Assembly (NCBI RefSeq): GCF_029323795.1 | Contig: NZ_CP119758.1 | Coordinates: 4,898,001 to 4,962,000 of the forward strand | Direction of reading: 5' to 3' | DNA: 64,000 nucleotides | From: Zobellia alginiliquefaciens | Lineage (GTDB): Bacteria > Bacteroidota > Bacteroidia > Flavobacteriales > Flavobacteriaceae | Shown here: positions 19,801 through 29,655 of the stretch, piece by piece | Layout: each line of letters begins with the position of its first letter | How positions within the stretch are numbered: position 1 is the stretch's first letter | Notes under the pieces: model-generated | What the model saw: only the letters and a program-made list of their open reading frames with translations | Told to the model about the DNA's origin: nothing | Database searches by the model: none | Position numbers and translations under genes: made by a program

Positions 19801-20074
19801 CTATTTCTTGTGTGGTATAACCAGTATAAGAAATAACTAGGATATCACCTGTATTTGCGGCTAGGGAAAATTTACCGTCAAAATCTGTGACTACCCCATT
19901 TGTTGTTCCCTTAACGAGAACGTTTGCCCCAAACATGGGTTGATTAAGTTCATCGGTTATTGTACCACTTACATTAGAGTCTTGCGCAAATCCAATAGAA
20001 GCACAAGTCAACATAAGCCCAAACAATAACCAATGTTTGCGTTTTGTGAGTTGTTTAAATAAACATTCTTTCAT
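16874..20074 (-). CDS. SusC/RagA-family TonB-dependent outer-membrane transporter
   Basis: A 1066-residue protein with a signal peptide ending GFAQ (about residue 31), a carboxypeptidase-regulatory-like beta-sandwich (about 34-115, with SGTITDELNQPMFGANV), a TonB-dependent plug with the SusC-type motif VVVIGYGSRKKADVTGAVS (about 123-141), and a C-terminal 22-strand barrel ending in an aromatic-flanked LNISL. It imports oligosaccharides using TonB energy. There is no FecR or sigma-factor gene and no extra N-terminal signalling domain, so control is not by the anti-sigma route. A perfect inverted repeat lies in its upstream region. Confidence 0.95.
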   Translation of the reverse strand: MKECLFKQLTKRKHWLLFGLMLTCASIGFAQDSNVSGTITDELNQPMFGANVLVKGTTNGVVTDFDGKFSLAANTGDILVISYTGYTTQEIAAESGTTINVQLQPDSQLLDEVVVIGYGSRKKADVTGAVSTVKTAYIEQQASSDATRALQGSAAGVTVNASARPGQNAQVRIRGLGTINGNGPLYVVDGVFGASPPPTSQIESMQVLKDASSTAIYGSRGANGVILITTTTGRKAQPAKVDINLRSGMGTSTSRYDLVTDPNLIGQQIWLEQTNDGIAPNHAHFSFDPNNIQATRVNDYLFPNGASNGDASTNPALYDQVNYPITKTNQEGTDWMEELYQPALIQDFVLSVSGGSEKTTYALSANYFKEEGILRDNSYNRYAIRANIDSQVKDWLKIGERLGVTLSESKGNTVGFNSIIETSPLIPVRDIAGNFAGGVVGGGLNDGPNPVGNNFRQRKDKRTTLNVTGNVFVEVKPANNLTFKSLLGYNMNWYSNHDPRFADLENTNGTAGHTLNETRGDNLTWNFTNTLNYTKTFNDVHQLDFLLGTESTRYKYDQISAGRESFISTDDDFFILSSGSENQTNSGEAAAWALNSYFARLYYSYDDKYMVEATVRRDGSSRFGANNRWGNFPAISGGWVVSRENFLADSSWLNYLKLRAGWGQSGNDQIGNYNGFSTFSSNLGGSFYGLGGADGIIKQGFQSSAIGNPDAKWETTTSTNFAIDATLFNRVNLTVDVWNKDTEDMLFPIAIPAVEGFATAPSVNIGTMANKGVDIELGYRGGGTDEGDFKYNVGVIFSTYKNEVESLSETDGEFIVGRNQRAQTYSRVETGTAFPEFYGYVVEGIFQTQGEADAHPENGTYNQPGNLKIKDVDGSGDITPDDRTYIGNPNPDFTAGLNLSMEYRGFDFSASFYTSQGNDAINYYNRFTRYGLFQGPKSPDRLYKSWGSPYLDNNADAVLPKASSQTSFEQNTHSDLVEDASYIRLQNAQIGFNVPSKILDKMNLASMRIYVMGTNLFTISDYSGLDPEIALYDDPDSGFSSDIDRGLDLGTWPSPRQIIFGLNISL

Positions 20075-20242
20075 AATAATGCTTGTTTTTTGTTAGTTAG
20101 TATTTTGACCAAACAACAGAAATTCGTTTAAAAAATTAGGATTTTCACTTTAAAAACCTTTCTCTGGTGATAAATCAATAATTATATTGTCAAAGAAAGT
20201 ATATTGTGCTTGTTAAGACTCGGCAATAAATGGTCAAAATCG

Positions 20243-20283
20243 GGTAATTATAGGTCAAGCATCTCTTTTGACCTATAATTACC
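20243..20283. promoter_or_regulatory. Perfect 16-bp inverted repeat between divergent susC and CRTAC1-like genes
   Basis: The left arm (20243-20258) begins GGTAATTATAGG and the right arm (20268-20283) is its exact reverse complement, with a 9-base spacer. A further GGTCAA half-site lies at 20232-20237. It occupies the middle of the 330-bp divergent region, 169 bp from susC and 121 bp from the other gene. There is no T tract on either side, so it is more likely an operator than a terminator. Apart from this I see no gene in that region. Confidence 0.55.
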
Positions 20284-20404
20284 TAAGCATGAACTTATAT
20301 TACCCATTCTGTTAAGAGTCTTTCCGTATTTTGAACATTATTATACAAACCTTATTATGTTTAGTTTCTCTGTAAAAGATATAGCGTTTATTGCTTTGGA
20401 TTCC

Positions 20405-23400
20405 ATGAAAACAAACTGGAGTTTGGGATTACTCGGTTTTTCATTTTTGTTCTTGTTTTCTTGTAATAAAAAAGAGCAAAAGCCAGTTGATGATTCAACA
20501 ACATTATTTACACTAGTTGACCCAGAAGATTCTGGTATCCATTTTTCAAATACCTTAAAAGAAACCGCTAAGGAAAACCATCTTGTAAATGAAAATTTCG
20601 TTACTGGTGCAGGTGTAGCTATTGGTGATATAAATAATGATGGACTGCCTGATATTTATTTTTCCGGTAATCAGGTAAATGATATGCTGTTCCTGAATAA
20701 GGGAGATATGGTTTTTGAAGATGTCACTGAGAGAGCCGGCATCCTAAAAAGTGATAGCTGGTCTACCGGCGTCACATTTGCAGATATTAATGGAGATGGC
20801 CATCAAGATATATACGTATGTAAAAATGAACAAGGCAACAGAGACAAGAGTGCCAATTTACTATACATAAATTCTGGTAATGGTACATTCAAGGAAATGG
20901 CTGCGCATTATGGTTTAGATGATAAGGGTTTTTCTATTCAGTCCAGTTTCTTGGACTATGACAAAAATGGACTCCTTGATCTTTATGTAATAAATCAACC
21001 TCCTGGCTACGGTAATAGACAAGGAGGAAAAAAAAGGGTAAAAGGCTCCAATCCTGCATACAGTGATAAACTTTATAAAAACCTAGGGAAAGATATTGGA
21101 TTTATTGAAGTTTCTCCTATGGCCAAAACCGAGAATTTGGCTTTTGGCCTTTCTGTAGCAGTTGGAGACCTTAATAATGACGGATGGCAAGATATGTATG
21201 TTGCCAACGACTATAATGAGCCCGACTTTTTTTATCTAAACGATAAAAAAGGAGGGTTTAAGGAAAACTTGAAAAATAACTTTAAACACATTTCCAATTT
21301 TAGCATGGGTACTGATATTGCCGATTTTGACAATGATGGCAACTTAGATATTATGGTTTTGGATATGGTTGCAGAAGACCACAAACGTATCAAAACTAAT
21401 ATGGGCGGTATGAATCCAGAAAATTTCTGGAACATGGTTAATGAAGGTGGGCATTATCAATATATGTTCAACACTTTACAACGAAACAATTGCAATGGTT
21501 CTTTTAGTGATGTAGCCCAAATGGCTGGAGTGTCCAATACAGATTGGAGTTGGGGACCACTAATTGCTGATTTTGATAATGACGGTCTAAAAGACATTTT
21601 CGTTACCAATGGCATTAAGCGAAATATGCGTAACAGCGATGTAAATAAAAAATACGAACGAATTTTAGATAGCATTGATAAGGTTGCAAAAAAGGAAAAT
21701 AAAAAATTTCAAGATGTAGTAGATATTTTGGCATTAACTAAAATTGCGCCAGAAGACAAGCTTCAAAACTATGCTTATAAAAATAATGGTGACCTAACTT
21801 TTACCAAACAAAATAAAGAATGGGGATTTGAGCTTGAAACCTTATCTAATGGTTCGGCCTACGCAGATCTAGATCAAGATGGAGATTTAGACCTTATTAT
21901 AAACAATATAGACGAAAAGGCTTTCATCTATAAAAACCATACGGTAGAAAAGAATATTGGAAACTACATTAGATTTAACCTCCACCCCACTTCACAGACC
22001 GAAGCTCTAAGCAGTAAAATTTCACTCTATAAAGACGCTAATCTATGGCAGACCATAGAAGTAACCAATGTGCGGGGTTATATGTCAAAAAGCGAAAATA
22101 CAGCTCATTTTGGAGTCGGTTCTATGGAAGACATTGAAAAAATTCGGATTCAATGGCCCAACGGCCAGGTAAGTGAGCTTAAAGATGTTCGCTCAAATCA
22201 GTCGTTAGCTATTTATCAGAAAAATGAAGAATTTATAAGTAGGACAAACATATCCATCAAGCCAATTTTCAAAGAGAACACGGTTAAAGCTCAACTAAAA
22301 TACAAGCATACAGAAAATGAATTTGACGATTACCAGAAACAAGTTCTTCTGCCGCACAAAATGTCTCAATTTGGACCAACGATAGCGGTAGCCGATGTTA
22401 ATTCGGACGGACTTGATGATTTTTACGTTGGGGGTGCTTCGGGCAAAAGCGGAGCTCTTTTTGTTCAAAACAGAACAGGGAGTTTTGATTCTATTCCGCA
22501 ACTATCTTTTCTGAAAGATAAAATTTCTGAGGACCTTGGCAGTGTGTTTTTTGATATTGATAAAGATGGAGACCAAGACCTATTTGTAGTTAGTGGTGGT
22601 TACGAATTTCAGGAAAACAGCAAAAACCTTCAAGACCGACTATACCTTAACGACGGTACGGGTCATTTTAAAAAAGACAGCGGCAGATTACCAAAATACT
22701 TGGATAGCGGCTCCCAAGTAATCCCTGCGGATTACGATAATGATGGCGATATAGATCTGTTTATAGGAGGTAGACAAACACCCGGTAAATACCCTTCTCC
22801 GGCCAATAGCATGTTACTACAAAATGATAATGGGTATCTAAAGAATGTAACCTCTTCAAAAGCTCCGGACTTCAAAAATCTAGGTATGGTGACTTCCGCT
22901 CAATGGGCACACATTAATAATGATGACAAATTAGACTTGATTATTGTTGGCGAATGGATGCCTATTACAACTTTCTTGCAAACCGAAAACGGGATTTTTG
23001 AACGTACATCTATTGAAGGTTTAGATAAAACCAATGGTTGGTATTACAACGTCACCAAAGCCGATATGGATAATGATGGCGATGATGATTTCATTGTAGG
23101 TAATTTAGGTTTGAATTATAAATATAAAGCATCACCCAAACATCCATTTCAGGTTCATAGTGCAGATTTTGATAAAAATGGAAAGCAAGATATTGTCCTC
23201 AGTTATTTTGAAGAAGGAGAAGTTTATCCCATAAGAGGGCGGTCTTGTTCCGTGGAGCAAATACCAGAGTTAGACGCCAAATTCCCCACTTTTGAATCTT
23301 TTGGTGATTCTGATTTGAAAGATATATACGGAGACCAACTTAATGATGCCCTTCATTTATCGGCATATACTTTTGCTTCCTATTATATTGAAAATGTTGA

Positions 23401-23737
23401 TGGAAAATCACTTCAACTACACGAGCTTCCAAAACTGGCGCAAGTATCTAGCATAAACACCATCCTTGCAGAAGATTTTAATAAAGACGGCCACAAAGAC
23501 TTATTGATTGCCGGAAATTTATTTACCTCCGAGATTGAAACTCCAAGAAACGATGCCGGTGTAGGTCTTTTTCTTAAAGGCAACGGAAAAGGAGATTTTA
23601 TTCCGATTACAACAGCAGAAAGTGGATTTTATACTCCTTTTGATGTCAAAGACATGAAAGTTCTTAAGACCGGTGATAAATCCAATATACTAGTTGGTAA
23701 CAACGACCATTACTTACAACTTATAGGATGCAACTAA
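20405..23737 (+). CDS. CRTAC1-like FG-GAP/VCBS repeat lipoprotein with ASPIC/UnbV domain
   Basis: An 1110-residue lipoprotein (signal FLFSC). It has many FG-GAP/VCBS calcium-binding repeats of the form DINNDGLPDIY, DINGDGHQDIY, DFDNDGNLDIM and DLDQDGDLDLI, forming beta-propellers before and after a central ASPIC/UnbV domain (about 525-610, with VTNVRGYMSKSENTAHFGVG and IRIQWPNG). I chose the second Met because it begins a proper lipoprotein signal; the first Met at 20357 adds 16 residues. It is probably a cell-surface adhesin or glycan-binding protein. It is divergent from susC and likely co-regulated with it. Such proteins often accompany Bacteroidota glycan loci, though their role is unproven. 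Confidence 0.85.
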   Translation: MKTNWSLGLLGFSFLFLFSCNKKEQKPVDDSTTLFTLVDPEDSGIHFSNTLKETAKENHLVNENFVTGAGVAIGDINNDGLPDIYFSGNQVNDMLFLNKGDMVFEDVTERAGILKSDSWSTGVTFADINGDGHQDIYVCKNEQGNRDKSANLLYINSGNGTFKEMAAHYGLDDKGFSIQSSFLDYDKNGLLDLYVINQPPGYGNRQGGKKRVKGSNPAYSDKLYKNLGKDIGFIEVSPMAKTENLAFGLSVAVGDLNNDGWQDMYVANDYNEPDFFYLNDKKGGFKENLKNNFKHISNFSMGTDIADFDNDGNLDIMVLDMVAEDHKRIKTNMGGMNPENFWNMVNEGGHYQYMFNTLQRNNCNGSFSDVAQMAGVSNTDWSWGPLIADFDNDGLKDIFVTNGIKRNMRNSDVNKKYERILDSIDKVAKKENKKFQDVVDILALTKIAPEDKLQNYAYKNNGDLTFTKQNKEWGFELETLSNGSAYADLDQDGDLDLIINNIDEKAFIYKNHTVEKNIGNYIRFNLHPTSQTEALSSKISLYKDANLWQTIEVTNVRGYMSKSENTAHFGVGSMEDIEKIRIQWPNGQVSELKDVRSNQSLAIYQKNEEFISRTNISIKPIFKENTVKAQLKYKHTENEFDDYQKQVLLPHKMSQFGPTIAVADVNSDGLDDFYVGGASGKSGALFVQNRTGSFDSIPQLSFLKDKISEDLGSVFFDIDKDGDQDLFVVSGGYEFQENSKNLQDRLYLNDGTGHFKKDSGRLPKYLDSGSQVIPADYDNDGDIDLFIGGRQTPGKYPSPANSMLLQNDNGYLKNVTSSKAPDFKNLGMVTSAQWAHINNDDKLDLIIVGEWMPITTFLQTENGIFERTSIEGLDKTNGWYYNVTKADMDNDGDDDFIVGNLGLNYKYKASPKHPFQVHSADFDKNGKQDIVLSYFEEGEVYPIRGRSCSVEQIPELDAKFPTFESFGDSDLKDIYGDQLNDALHLSAYTFASYYIENVDGKSLQLHELPKLAQVSSINTILAEDFNKDGHKDLLIAGNLFTSEIETPRNDAGVGLFLKGNGKGDFIPITTAESGFYTPFDVKDMKVLKTGDKSNILVGNNDHYLQLIGCN

Positions 23738-23752
23738 AGTCAGCAAGAAAAC

Positions 23753-26296
23753 CTACTTGTCAGCTGGTATAATCTTTAAAGTTACCTCCCCTGCTTTCAA
23801 ACCTTCGGAAGCAGCGGAAATAGTTACTTTATCTGCCTGAGCGTTTGATTGCACTATTAAAAGTGTCCTACCTTGGTCTGTCACAATTTTATTGGACTGA
23901 AAATCCTGAACATTTCTTTCCGAACCATTATCAACCCCAAGTAGCCTTACATCACCATGAACAGTAAAAATAATTTCTGAATTGAGGTGTCTTACCGGTT
24001 TGCCATCTTTATCTACAATTTGAGCTATAATATGAGCTGCATCATAGGTATTGGCACCTAATTCTGTCTTGTCTACGGATAGGTGAACCGCATAAGGTTC
24101 TTTCGCTGTTTTTATCTGCGCAATGGCATCCACTTTTTTTCCACCAATATAGCCTTCGGCCCTTAATTCCCCTTCGGTAAACGGAACGGACCATTTGTAA
24201 ATATGATCCGCAAAATCTTCAAGGTTTTTTCGTCCTAAAGAAGTATTATTTAAAAAGAGCTCTACTTCATCACAATTGGAATATACCTCTACTACCGTTG
24301 GCTCGTTAGTATTGTAATTCCAATAGTCATTGGTTTCATACCAAAACCACAATGCTTTTTTCCAAGCATCTTTTTTCTTTTCTATGGGTTCTCCTACACT
24401 ATTTAATTTAAAAATAGATTTATCCAAAGACTGTGTGGTAATATATAAATGAGGCTCATCGCTCCAAAGCGTTTTCATCATATGGTATGAGGTCTTTTCG
24501 AAACCTGCGGAATTCAGTAATCCACTATTCGTGCCTTTTTTTGGCCAGCCTCCGTTAGACTCACCCATATAATCAATTCCCGTCCACAAAAAGAGCCCGG
24601 AAATAAACGGACGTTCCATCACCGCTTTCCATTCATGCCATTGGGGAAGATTCTCCGTACCCATAATCACTTTGTCCGGATAATTTTTATGTCCGTAATC
24701 ATAAATTACCCGTCGGTAACTATAGCCCACCACGTCCAAAGCATCTGCATAGCCTGATAAATGGCTAGCGGAAGGTAGAATGCAATTAGCAGTTACATAG
24801 CGTGTAGTGTCCAATTCCTTGGTCCATTTTGCCAACTTGTGAGCCGTTTTTCCTATATCATATTTTCCCTTGGGTAAAGTTTTCAATTTTTCATTTATCT
24901 GCTCTACGGAAAACGGTGGTTCAGAAAAGAAGTAATTGCCCTGCCATCCCATGTTGTTAAAGAAACCCGTGGCATCTGCATTTCTAGGATAGGTCCACTC
25001 TATCTCGTTACCGATGCTCCACTGTATAATGCTTGGATGGTTTCGGTGCGCCAATACGGTATTTTTTAAATCTTTTTCTGCCCATTCTTGAAAATGTTCA
25101 GTATATCCTCTTGTGATATAATCCACACTTTGTTCGTTCATGTTCTTTCTTTTGTCCTTGGGATTGTCCCACTCATCAAAAAACTCATCCTGTACCAGAA
25201 AGCCCATCTCATCGCACAAATCTAAAAATGCTTGGGAACCGGGATTATGCGAAATTCTAATCGCATTACACCCCGCTTCTTTTAACTTGGCCAAGCGTCT
25301 TCTCCAAACATCATCAGGAACTGCAGCACCTACCAATCCTCCGTCATGGTGCAGGCAAACTCCTTTAATTTTCATATTTTCACCGTTAAGGAAAAACCCT
25401 TCATTAGCTTCAAAACGGATGGATCGAACACCAAAGGTTGTTTCCTGTCGATCAATAATTTTTCCGTCTTGCACGATTGAGGTAATGGCTTTGTATAAAT
25501 AGGGATTTTCAACACTCCATAGATTAGCATTTTCAATGAATATGGACTGTTGATGTGAAGTCTTCGTATTTCCAGCAATGGAAAATGTATTTGTTTGTTC
25601 ATTGACTTTTTTCCCTTCTCTATCATAAATATCAGTTTGTATTTCAGCGTTTTTATTCTCTGAAAAATCGTTCTGGATATCAATTGCTACAGAAACTTCT
25701 GCCCTATTTTCATCTATTTTAGGAGTCGTAATGAACACGCCCCAGACAGGAATGTGCAATTTGTTTTTGACCAAAAGTTTTACATCTCGATATATTCCTG
25801 AACCCGTGTACCAACGGCTGTCGGCATAACGGGTTCTATCAACCTTAACCTCGATTAAATTCGAGTCTTTTTCCGAATTCAAATAAGGTGAAATGTTAAA
25901 ATAAAAAGGAGAATATCCATACGGATGAGCACCGACCTTTTCTCCGTTCAAAACAACTTCCGAGTTATTATAAACCCCATCAAACAATATATATGCATTT
26001 TCATTCTCTTGTAGTTTTAATGGGAATTTCTTACGATATAACCCTGTACCTCCGGGAAGATACCCAGTAGCCCCTTCTCCATTTATGGAGTCAAAAGAAG
26101 CTTCAACACTCCAATCATGTGGAAGTCTTACGTTTTTCCAGTTGGCGGAGTTCCCAGTGGTGTCTACCAACTGAAACTGCCAATCGTAATTGAAATCAGT
26201 AGATACTTGTGTTAATTCTGTTGTAGCCCGTTTATCATTCGTGCAAGAAGTTAGCACGGAACCAATCAGTGTAAAAAACAAAAGATATTTTTTCAT
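23753..26296 (-). CDS. GH2-family beta-galactosidase, lipoprotein
   Basis: An 847-residue lipoprotein (signal ending VLTSC, Cys18) with the GH2 order: jelly-roll sugar-binding domain (about 33-180), immunoglobulin-like domain (about 185-290), TIM barrel (about 295-600), then C-terminal beta domains. The acid/base is E431 in SIGNEIEW and the nucleophile is E548 in MGTENLPQ. The motif RISHNPGS (347-354) is typical of the family. Beside agar and porphyran genes, the likely role is removal of beta-linked D-galactose from the non-reducing ends of oligosaccharides in the periplasm. It starts 24 bp after the terminator of the AHG operon, so it needs read-through or its own promoter. Confidence 0.88.
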   Translation of the reverse strand: MKKYLLFFTLIGSVLTSCTNDKRATTELTQVSTDFNYDWQFQLVDTTGNSANWKNVRLPHDWSVEASFDSINGEGATGYLPGGTGLYRKKFPLKLQENENAYILFDGVYNNSEVVLNGEKVGAHPYGYSPFYFNISPYLNSEKDSNLIEVKVDRTRYADSRWYTGSGIYRDVKLLVKNKLHIPVWGVFITTPKIDENRAEVSVAIDIQNDFSENKNAEIQTDIYDREGKKVNEQTNTFSIAGNTKTSHQQSIFIENANLWSVENPYLYKAITSIVQDGKIIDRQETTFGVRSIRFEANEGFFLNGENMKIKGVCLHHDGGLVGAAVPDDVWRRRLAKLKEAGCNAIRISHNPGSQAFLDLCDEMGFLVQDEFFDEWDNPKDKRKNMNEQSVDYITRGYTEHFQEWAEKDLKNTVLAHRNHPSIIQWSIGNEIEWTYPRNADATGFFNNMGWQGNYFFSEPPFSVEQINEKLKTLPKGKYDIGKTAHKLAKWTKELDTTRYVTANCILPSASHLSGYADALDVVGYSYRRVIYDYGHKNYPDKVIMGTENLPQWHEWKAVMERPFISGLFLWTGIDYMGESNGGWPKKGTNSGLLNSAGFEKTSYHMMKTLWSDEPHLYITTQSLDKSIFKLNSVGEPIEKKKDAWKKALWFWYETNDYWNYNTNEPTVVEVYSNCDEVELFLNNTSLGRKNLEDFADHIYKWSVPFTEGELRAEGYIGGKKVDAIAQIKTAKEPYAVHLSVDKTELGANTYDAAHIIAQIVDKDGKPVRHLNSEIIFTVHGDVRLLGVDNGSERNVQDFQSNKIVTDQGRTLLIVQSNAQADKVTISAASEGLKAGEVTLKIIPADK

Positions 26297-26320
26297 AACT
26301 CTATATTTACCATATCAATC

Positions 26321-26358
26321 AAAAAAGCCCAATTGAAAAGCTAATAACAATCGGGCTT
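26321..26358 (-). terminator. Rho-independent terminator of the AHG operon
   Basis: On the minus strand AGCCCGATTG, a 12-base loop and CAATTGGGCT (one G-T pair) are followed by a run of T residues. It comes 43 bp after the RhaT-like gene and directly before the GH2 gene. Confidence 0.75.
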
Positions 26359-26401
26359 ACTACTAAAACAAACTAACTTTATTTTTGATGGAGAGCCGGC
26401 A

Positions 26402-27421
26402 TTAACCTAATCCGTTCGCATAAGCCACAATTACAATTCCTGCAATCATACAACCCAATCCACCATATAATAGGTTTCTAGCTTTTGGTGAAGCGCTTAT
26501 CCATTCCTTAGTTACCAAACCACTTACAATGGCCGTAGCAACAGAAGCTGTATTAAAAATTGCATACCCAACAGTATTTCCGGATGCACCAAGTTTAAAT
26601 GCAGCATATGCAAAAAGAGCCGAGGCAGCATAATGAAAAACGGCCATGATCAGAATAAGAAATAGATTCTTTCCAAAAGCTGGCGTTTTGAAATCTCCCC
26701 ATGCTTTTTTGGCATTTAACTGCCATAAGAAGTAAGCAGTCATAACGATACCCCCACTTAAAAAAATAGGAAACATAACAGCTACTGCTGTTATCCAATC
26801 GGCATTGCCCTGTGCTATGCTTGCCTCGTGCAAATATGGTCTTCCTGCGGCATTGGCATAACTGAAACCGGTAGCCAAAAGACCTCCAACAACAGCAATC
26901 ATAATACCTGTTACCATAGAACCTTTATTGGAACCTCCTTTTTCCGTGGCGATTTTTTTCTCGTCCTTTTCTCGCGTAAGACCTGCCTTTCCGTTCAATA
27001 TTACCCCAAGCAAGACCACCAAAATACCGACTAAAATGAAGGTTAATACATTAGATGGCGGTAAACCATCTTCTATGAACGGTAAAAGGGAACCTACTAA
27101 AATTATAGTTCCAATAAATATTGAAAAACCTAAGGAAAGTCCTATATGATTTATGGCTTTACTCCACATCATAACGCCTATTCCCCAAAGGAAACTGGTA
27201 AGTCCCATTTTAATCCAAATATCGGTTGGCATATTACCAAAAATTTCACCAAAACCCTGAATAAGAGTCACTGATGCTATAATGGGCACCACGAACATAG
27301 TCAGGAGAAAAAAGAGACTCCACGTATTTTCATACTTGAACCCCTTTGTAAATTTTTCGGGAAGGGCATAAAGGCCCAACATCAATCCGGCGAAAATCGC
27401 CCATAAAACTCCTTCGGTCAT
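26402..27421 (-). CDS. RhaT-like sugar/proton symporter
   Basis: A 339-residue membrane protein with about ten hydrophobic helices, resembling the L-rhamnose-proton symporter RhaT of the drug/metabolite transporter superfamily (N-terminal GVLWAIFAGLMLGLYALPEKF, then WSLFFLLTMFVVPII). A charged cytoplasmic loop is at about residues 147-165. It is the last gene of the AHG operon and the only inner-membrane transporter in it. The inferred substrate is 3,6-anhydro-L-galactose or the D-galactose released with it, rather than rhamnose, since no rhamnose genes are near. Confidence 0.8.
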   Translation of the reverse strand: MTEGVLWAIFAGLMLGLYALPEKFTKGFKYENTWSLFFLLTMFVVPIIASVTLIQGFGEIFGNMPTDIWIKMGLTSFLWGIGVMMWSKAINHIGLSLGFSIFIGTIILVGSLLPFIEDGLPPSNVLTFILVGILVVLLGVILNGKAGLTREKDEKKIATEKGGSNKGSMVTGIMIAVVGGLLATGFSYANAAGRPYLHEASIAQGNADWITAVAVMFPIFLSGGIVMTAYFLWQLNAKKAWGDFKTPAFGKNLFLILIMAVFHYAASALFAYAAFKLGASGNTVGYAIFNTASVATAIVSGLVTKEWISASPKARNLLYGGLGCMIAGIVIVAYANGLG

Positions 27422-27481
27422 AACTTAAATATTTAATTGAAGTCAAGTCAACCACTACCGGCCCACCCGACTTTTATTGAT

Positions 27482-28537
27482 TTACCAGTTGAATTTAAAA
27501 ATAGTAGTACTGTTATAAACTTCGCCAACTTTTAGAATGCTCTGGGGAGCAGTGGCAATATTCGGTCCATTAGGATAGCGGTGGGTTTCACAACAAAATC
27601 CGCGATATTTGCCGTACTGCAAGCCGGATTCTCGTTTTAGTTCATCAGAAGTATATTTACCCGTATACAATAACATGCCGGGCTCTGTAGTAAAAACTTC
27701 CATAGAGCGCCCACTCTTAGGCTCGGATATTTCGGCCACTTTACCCAGTTCAAATCCTTTATCTTCAAAGAGGTAAAAGTGCTCAAAACCGTCGCCCATG
27801 GCATCATGTACTTCTTTTATGGTCTTTGCCGTACGCAAATCATCGGCTTTGCCCGCAACAGAAACATTCTCACCTGTTGCTGCACCGGTTTCATCCCAAA
27901 TTTGTTTGGTATCCGAGTTTACCATTACGGAGTGAGCCTCTACATTTTCAGCAAAACCAGAAAGATTAAAATACGAGTGATTTGTAATGGTGAAAGGCGT
28001 GTCTTGGTCGGTTATTGCGCCATATCGTATTTTAAGTTCATTGTCATTTGTCAATGTAAAGGTCACTTGAACCGTAATATTTCCAGGAAAACCTTCTTCT
28101 AAATGAAGACTTGTAAGTTCCATTTGAATGTTAGCTAACTCGTTTGAAAACGAACTTACTTTCCATATTTTTTTGTCGAAGCCCACTTTACCACCGTGAA
28201 GATTATTATCACCAACTATTTTTGCCAGTTCATAATCCTTTCCGTTCAAAGAAAATTTAGCATCCTTAATTTGCGAACAATAACGACCTACGGTTCCTCC
28301 AAAATAGGGGGCATTTGCTTTATAAGCATCAGAAAAATAGCCTTCAAAAGTATCAAAACCACAAACGATTTCTTCGGCTTTACCTTCTTTGTTCGGCACT
28401 AAAATAGAGGTAATTGTAGCCCCATAGTTGGAGATTTTTACTCGAACTCCATTATCATTTTCCAAAGTATACTGTTGAATAGTCTCACCATTCAGTACAC
28501 CAAAATCCGTTTGATCTGTTCTCATTATCATTTGCAT
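27482..28537 (-). CDS. galM: Aldose 1-epimerase (mutarotase), GalM family
   Basis: A 351-residue GalM-type mutarotase. Family features are NYGATITSILVP near the N terminus, the substrate-binding NLHGG (about 91-95), the catalytic His in TNHSYFNLSG (about 190), and the catalytic Glu near the end in GFCCETHRYPNGPN. It interconverts the anomers of D-galactose and related aldoses. There is no signal peptide, so it acts in the cytoplasm. Inside an AHG operon it probably serves the galactose released when neoagarobiose is split by GH117, although AHG itself is a possible substrate. Confidence 0.88.
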   Translation of the reverse strand: MQMIMRTDQTDFGVLNGETIQQYTLENDNGVRVKISNYGATITSILVPNKEGKAEEIVCGFDTFEGYFSDAYKANAPYFGGTVGRYCSQIKDAKFSLNGKDYELAKIVGDNNLHGGKVGFDKKIWKVSSFSNELANIQMELTSLHLEEGFPGNITVQVTFTLTNDNELKIRYGAITDQDTPFTITNHSYFNLSGFAENVEAHSVMVNSDTKQIWDETGAATGENVSVAGKADDLRTAKTIKEVHDAMGDGFEHFYLFEDKGFELGKVAEISEPKSGRSMEVFTTEPGMLLYTGKYTSDELKRESGLQYGKYRGFCCETHRYPNGPNIATAPQSILKVGEVYNSTTIFKFNW

Positions 28538-28560
28538 TTAAAATGTTCTTATTTGATGTT

Positions 28561-29655
28561 CTATTTAGATTGATAAGGTGCAAGTTTTTCCCAATCGAAA
28601 TCAACGCCTACACCAGGTGTATCCGGCGCAACGGCAAGATGATTTTCCACCACCAAAGGCCTTTTGGTATATTGATCAATAGGAAAACTATGTACCTCTA
28701 ACCAACCCGAATTAGGCTGTGCGGATACCAAACTTACGTGCAGCTCCTGCATACCGTGAGAACATGCCGGAATATTGTGCTTATCCGCTAATCTTGCTGC
28801 GGCCAACCAACCCGTAATACCCCCACAGTTGGAAGCATCCGGTTGAACAAAAGATAATTTTGCCTGATCCATGGCATATTCAAACTCATGAATGGTATGT
28901 AAATTTTCGCCCATGGCCAACGGGAAATCCGTAGCATCTGAAATCTGGGCAAACCCCATGTAGTTATCCGGTATGATAGGTTCTTCAAACCAAGTAATGT
29001 CATATTCCCGGAACCTGTTAATCGCCTTTATAGCTTTTTCAACGGTCATGGAATAATTGGCATCGACCATGAAAGTTACATCCGGACCAATAAATTCACG
29101 AACGGCCTTAATGCGTTCTATATCCTCATCCAGGTTTTCCCGTCCTATTTTTATTTTAACCGCATTAAAACCAGCAGCCAAATAACCTTCCATATTCTTC
29201 AAAAGTTTTGGAATAGGGAATTGTAAATCTATTCCGCCACAATATGCTTTACAGGTTTTACCAGCTCCACCGGCCATTTGCCATAACGGTTTTTCTGCTT
29301 TTTTACAACGAATGTCCCACAGGGCAATATCAATTGTAGAAACCGCAAAAGATACAATACCGCCGCGGCCCACATAATGCATATGCCACTCTAAGAAATC
29401 ATAGATACCTTCTACATCTGTACCATCCTTACCAATTAAAGCCGGCGCAATATCGTGGTCTACCATTGCCTTTATGGCATTTCCGCCTTTCCCGCCTGTA
29501 TAAGTATAACCAGTTCCTGTACTCCCATCTTCTAAAGTAATAGTAGAAGTAACCAGTTCAAAATGCGTATGGTCTCCATGTTTGGCATCGTTCATGACTT
29601 CCGGCAACGGAACCCTGAACAACTTACAATCAACCGATTTAATTTGCGTAGCCAT
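28561..29655 (-). CDS. Enolase-superfamily enzyme, probable 3,6-anhydro-L-galactonate cycloisomerase
   Basis: A 364-residue mandelate racemase-type enzyme. The visible catalytic set is K167-x-K169 (VKIKIG), metal ligands D198 (VDANYS), E224 (FEEPI) and E250 (MGENLH), and H300 (CSHGMQE). In the known agar pathway AHG is oxidised to 3,6-anhydrogalactonate, and an enolase-superfamily cycloisomerase opens its ring to 2-keto-3-deoxy-L-galactonate. The gene abuts the aldehyde dehydrogenase with no gap, exactly the two steps in sequence, and shares an operon with GH117. An ordinary aldonate dehydratase would be the alternative reading, but the context favours the cycloisomerase. Confidence 0.78.
   Translation of the reverse strand: MATQIKSVDCKLFRVPLPEVMNDAKHGDHTHFELVTSTITLEDGSTGTGYTYTGGKGGNAIKAMVDHDIAPALIGKDGTDVEGIYDFLEWHMHYVGRGGIVSFAVSTIDIALWDIRCKKAEKPLWQMAGGAGKTCKAYCGGIDLQFPIPKLLKNMEGYLAAGFNAVKIKIGRENLDEDIERIKAVREFIGPDVTFMVDANYSMTVEKAIKAINRFREYDITWFEEPIIPDNYMGFAQISDATDFPLAMGENLHTIHEFEYAMDQAKLSFVQPDASNCGGITGWLAAARLADKHNIPACSHGMQELHVSLVSAQPNSGWLEVHSFPIDQYTKRPLVVENHLAVAPDTPGVGVDFDWEKLAPYQSK

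Noticed and set aside
20357-20404. Longer start for the CRTAC1-like gene
   Set aside because: Starting at 20357 adds 16 residues before a complete lipoprotein signal peptide, so the second Met at 20405 is the better start.
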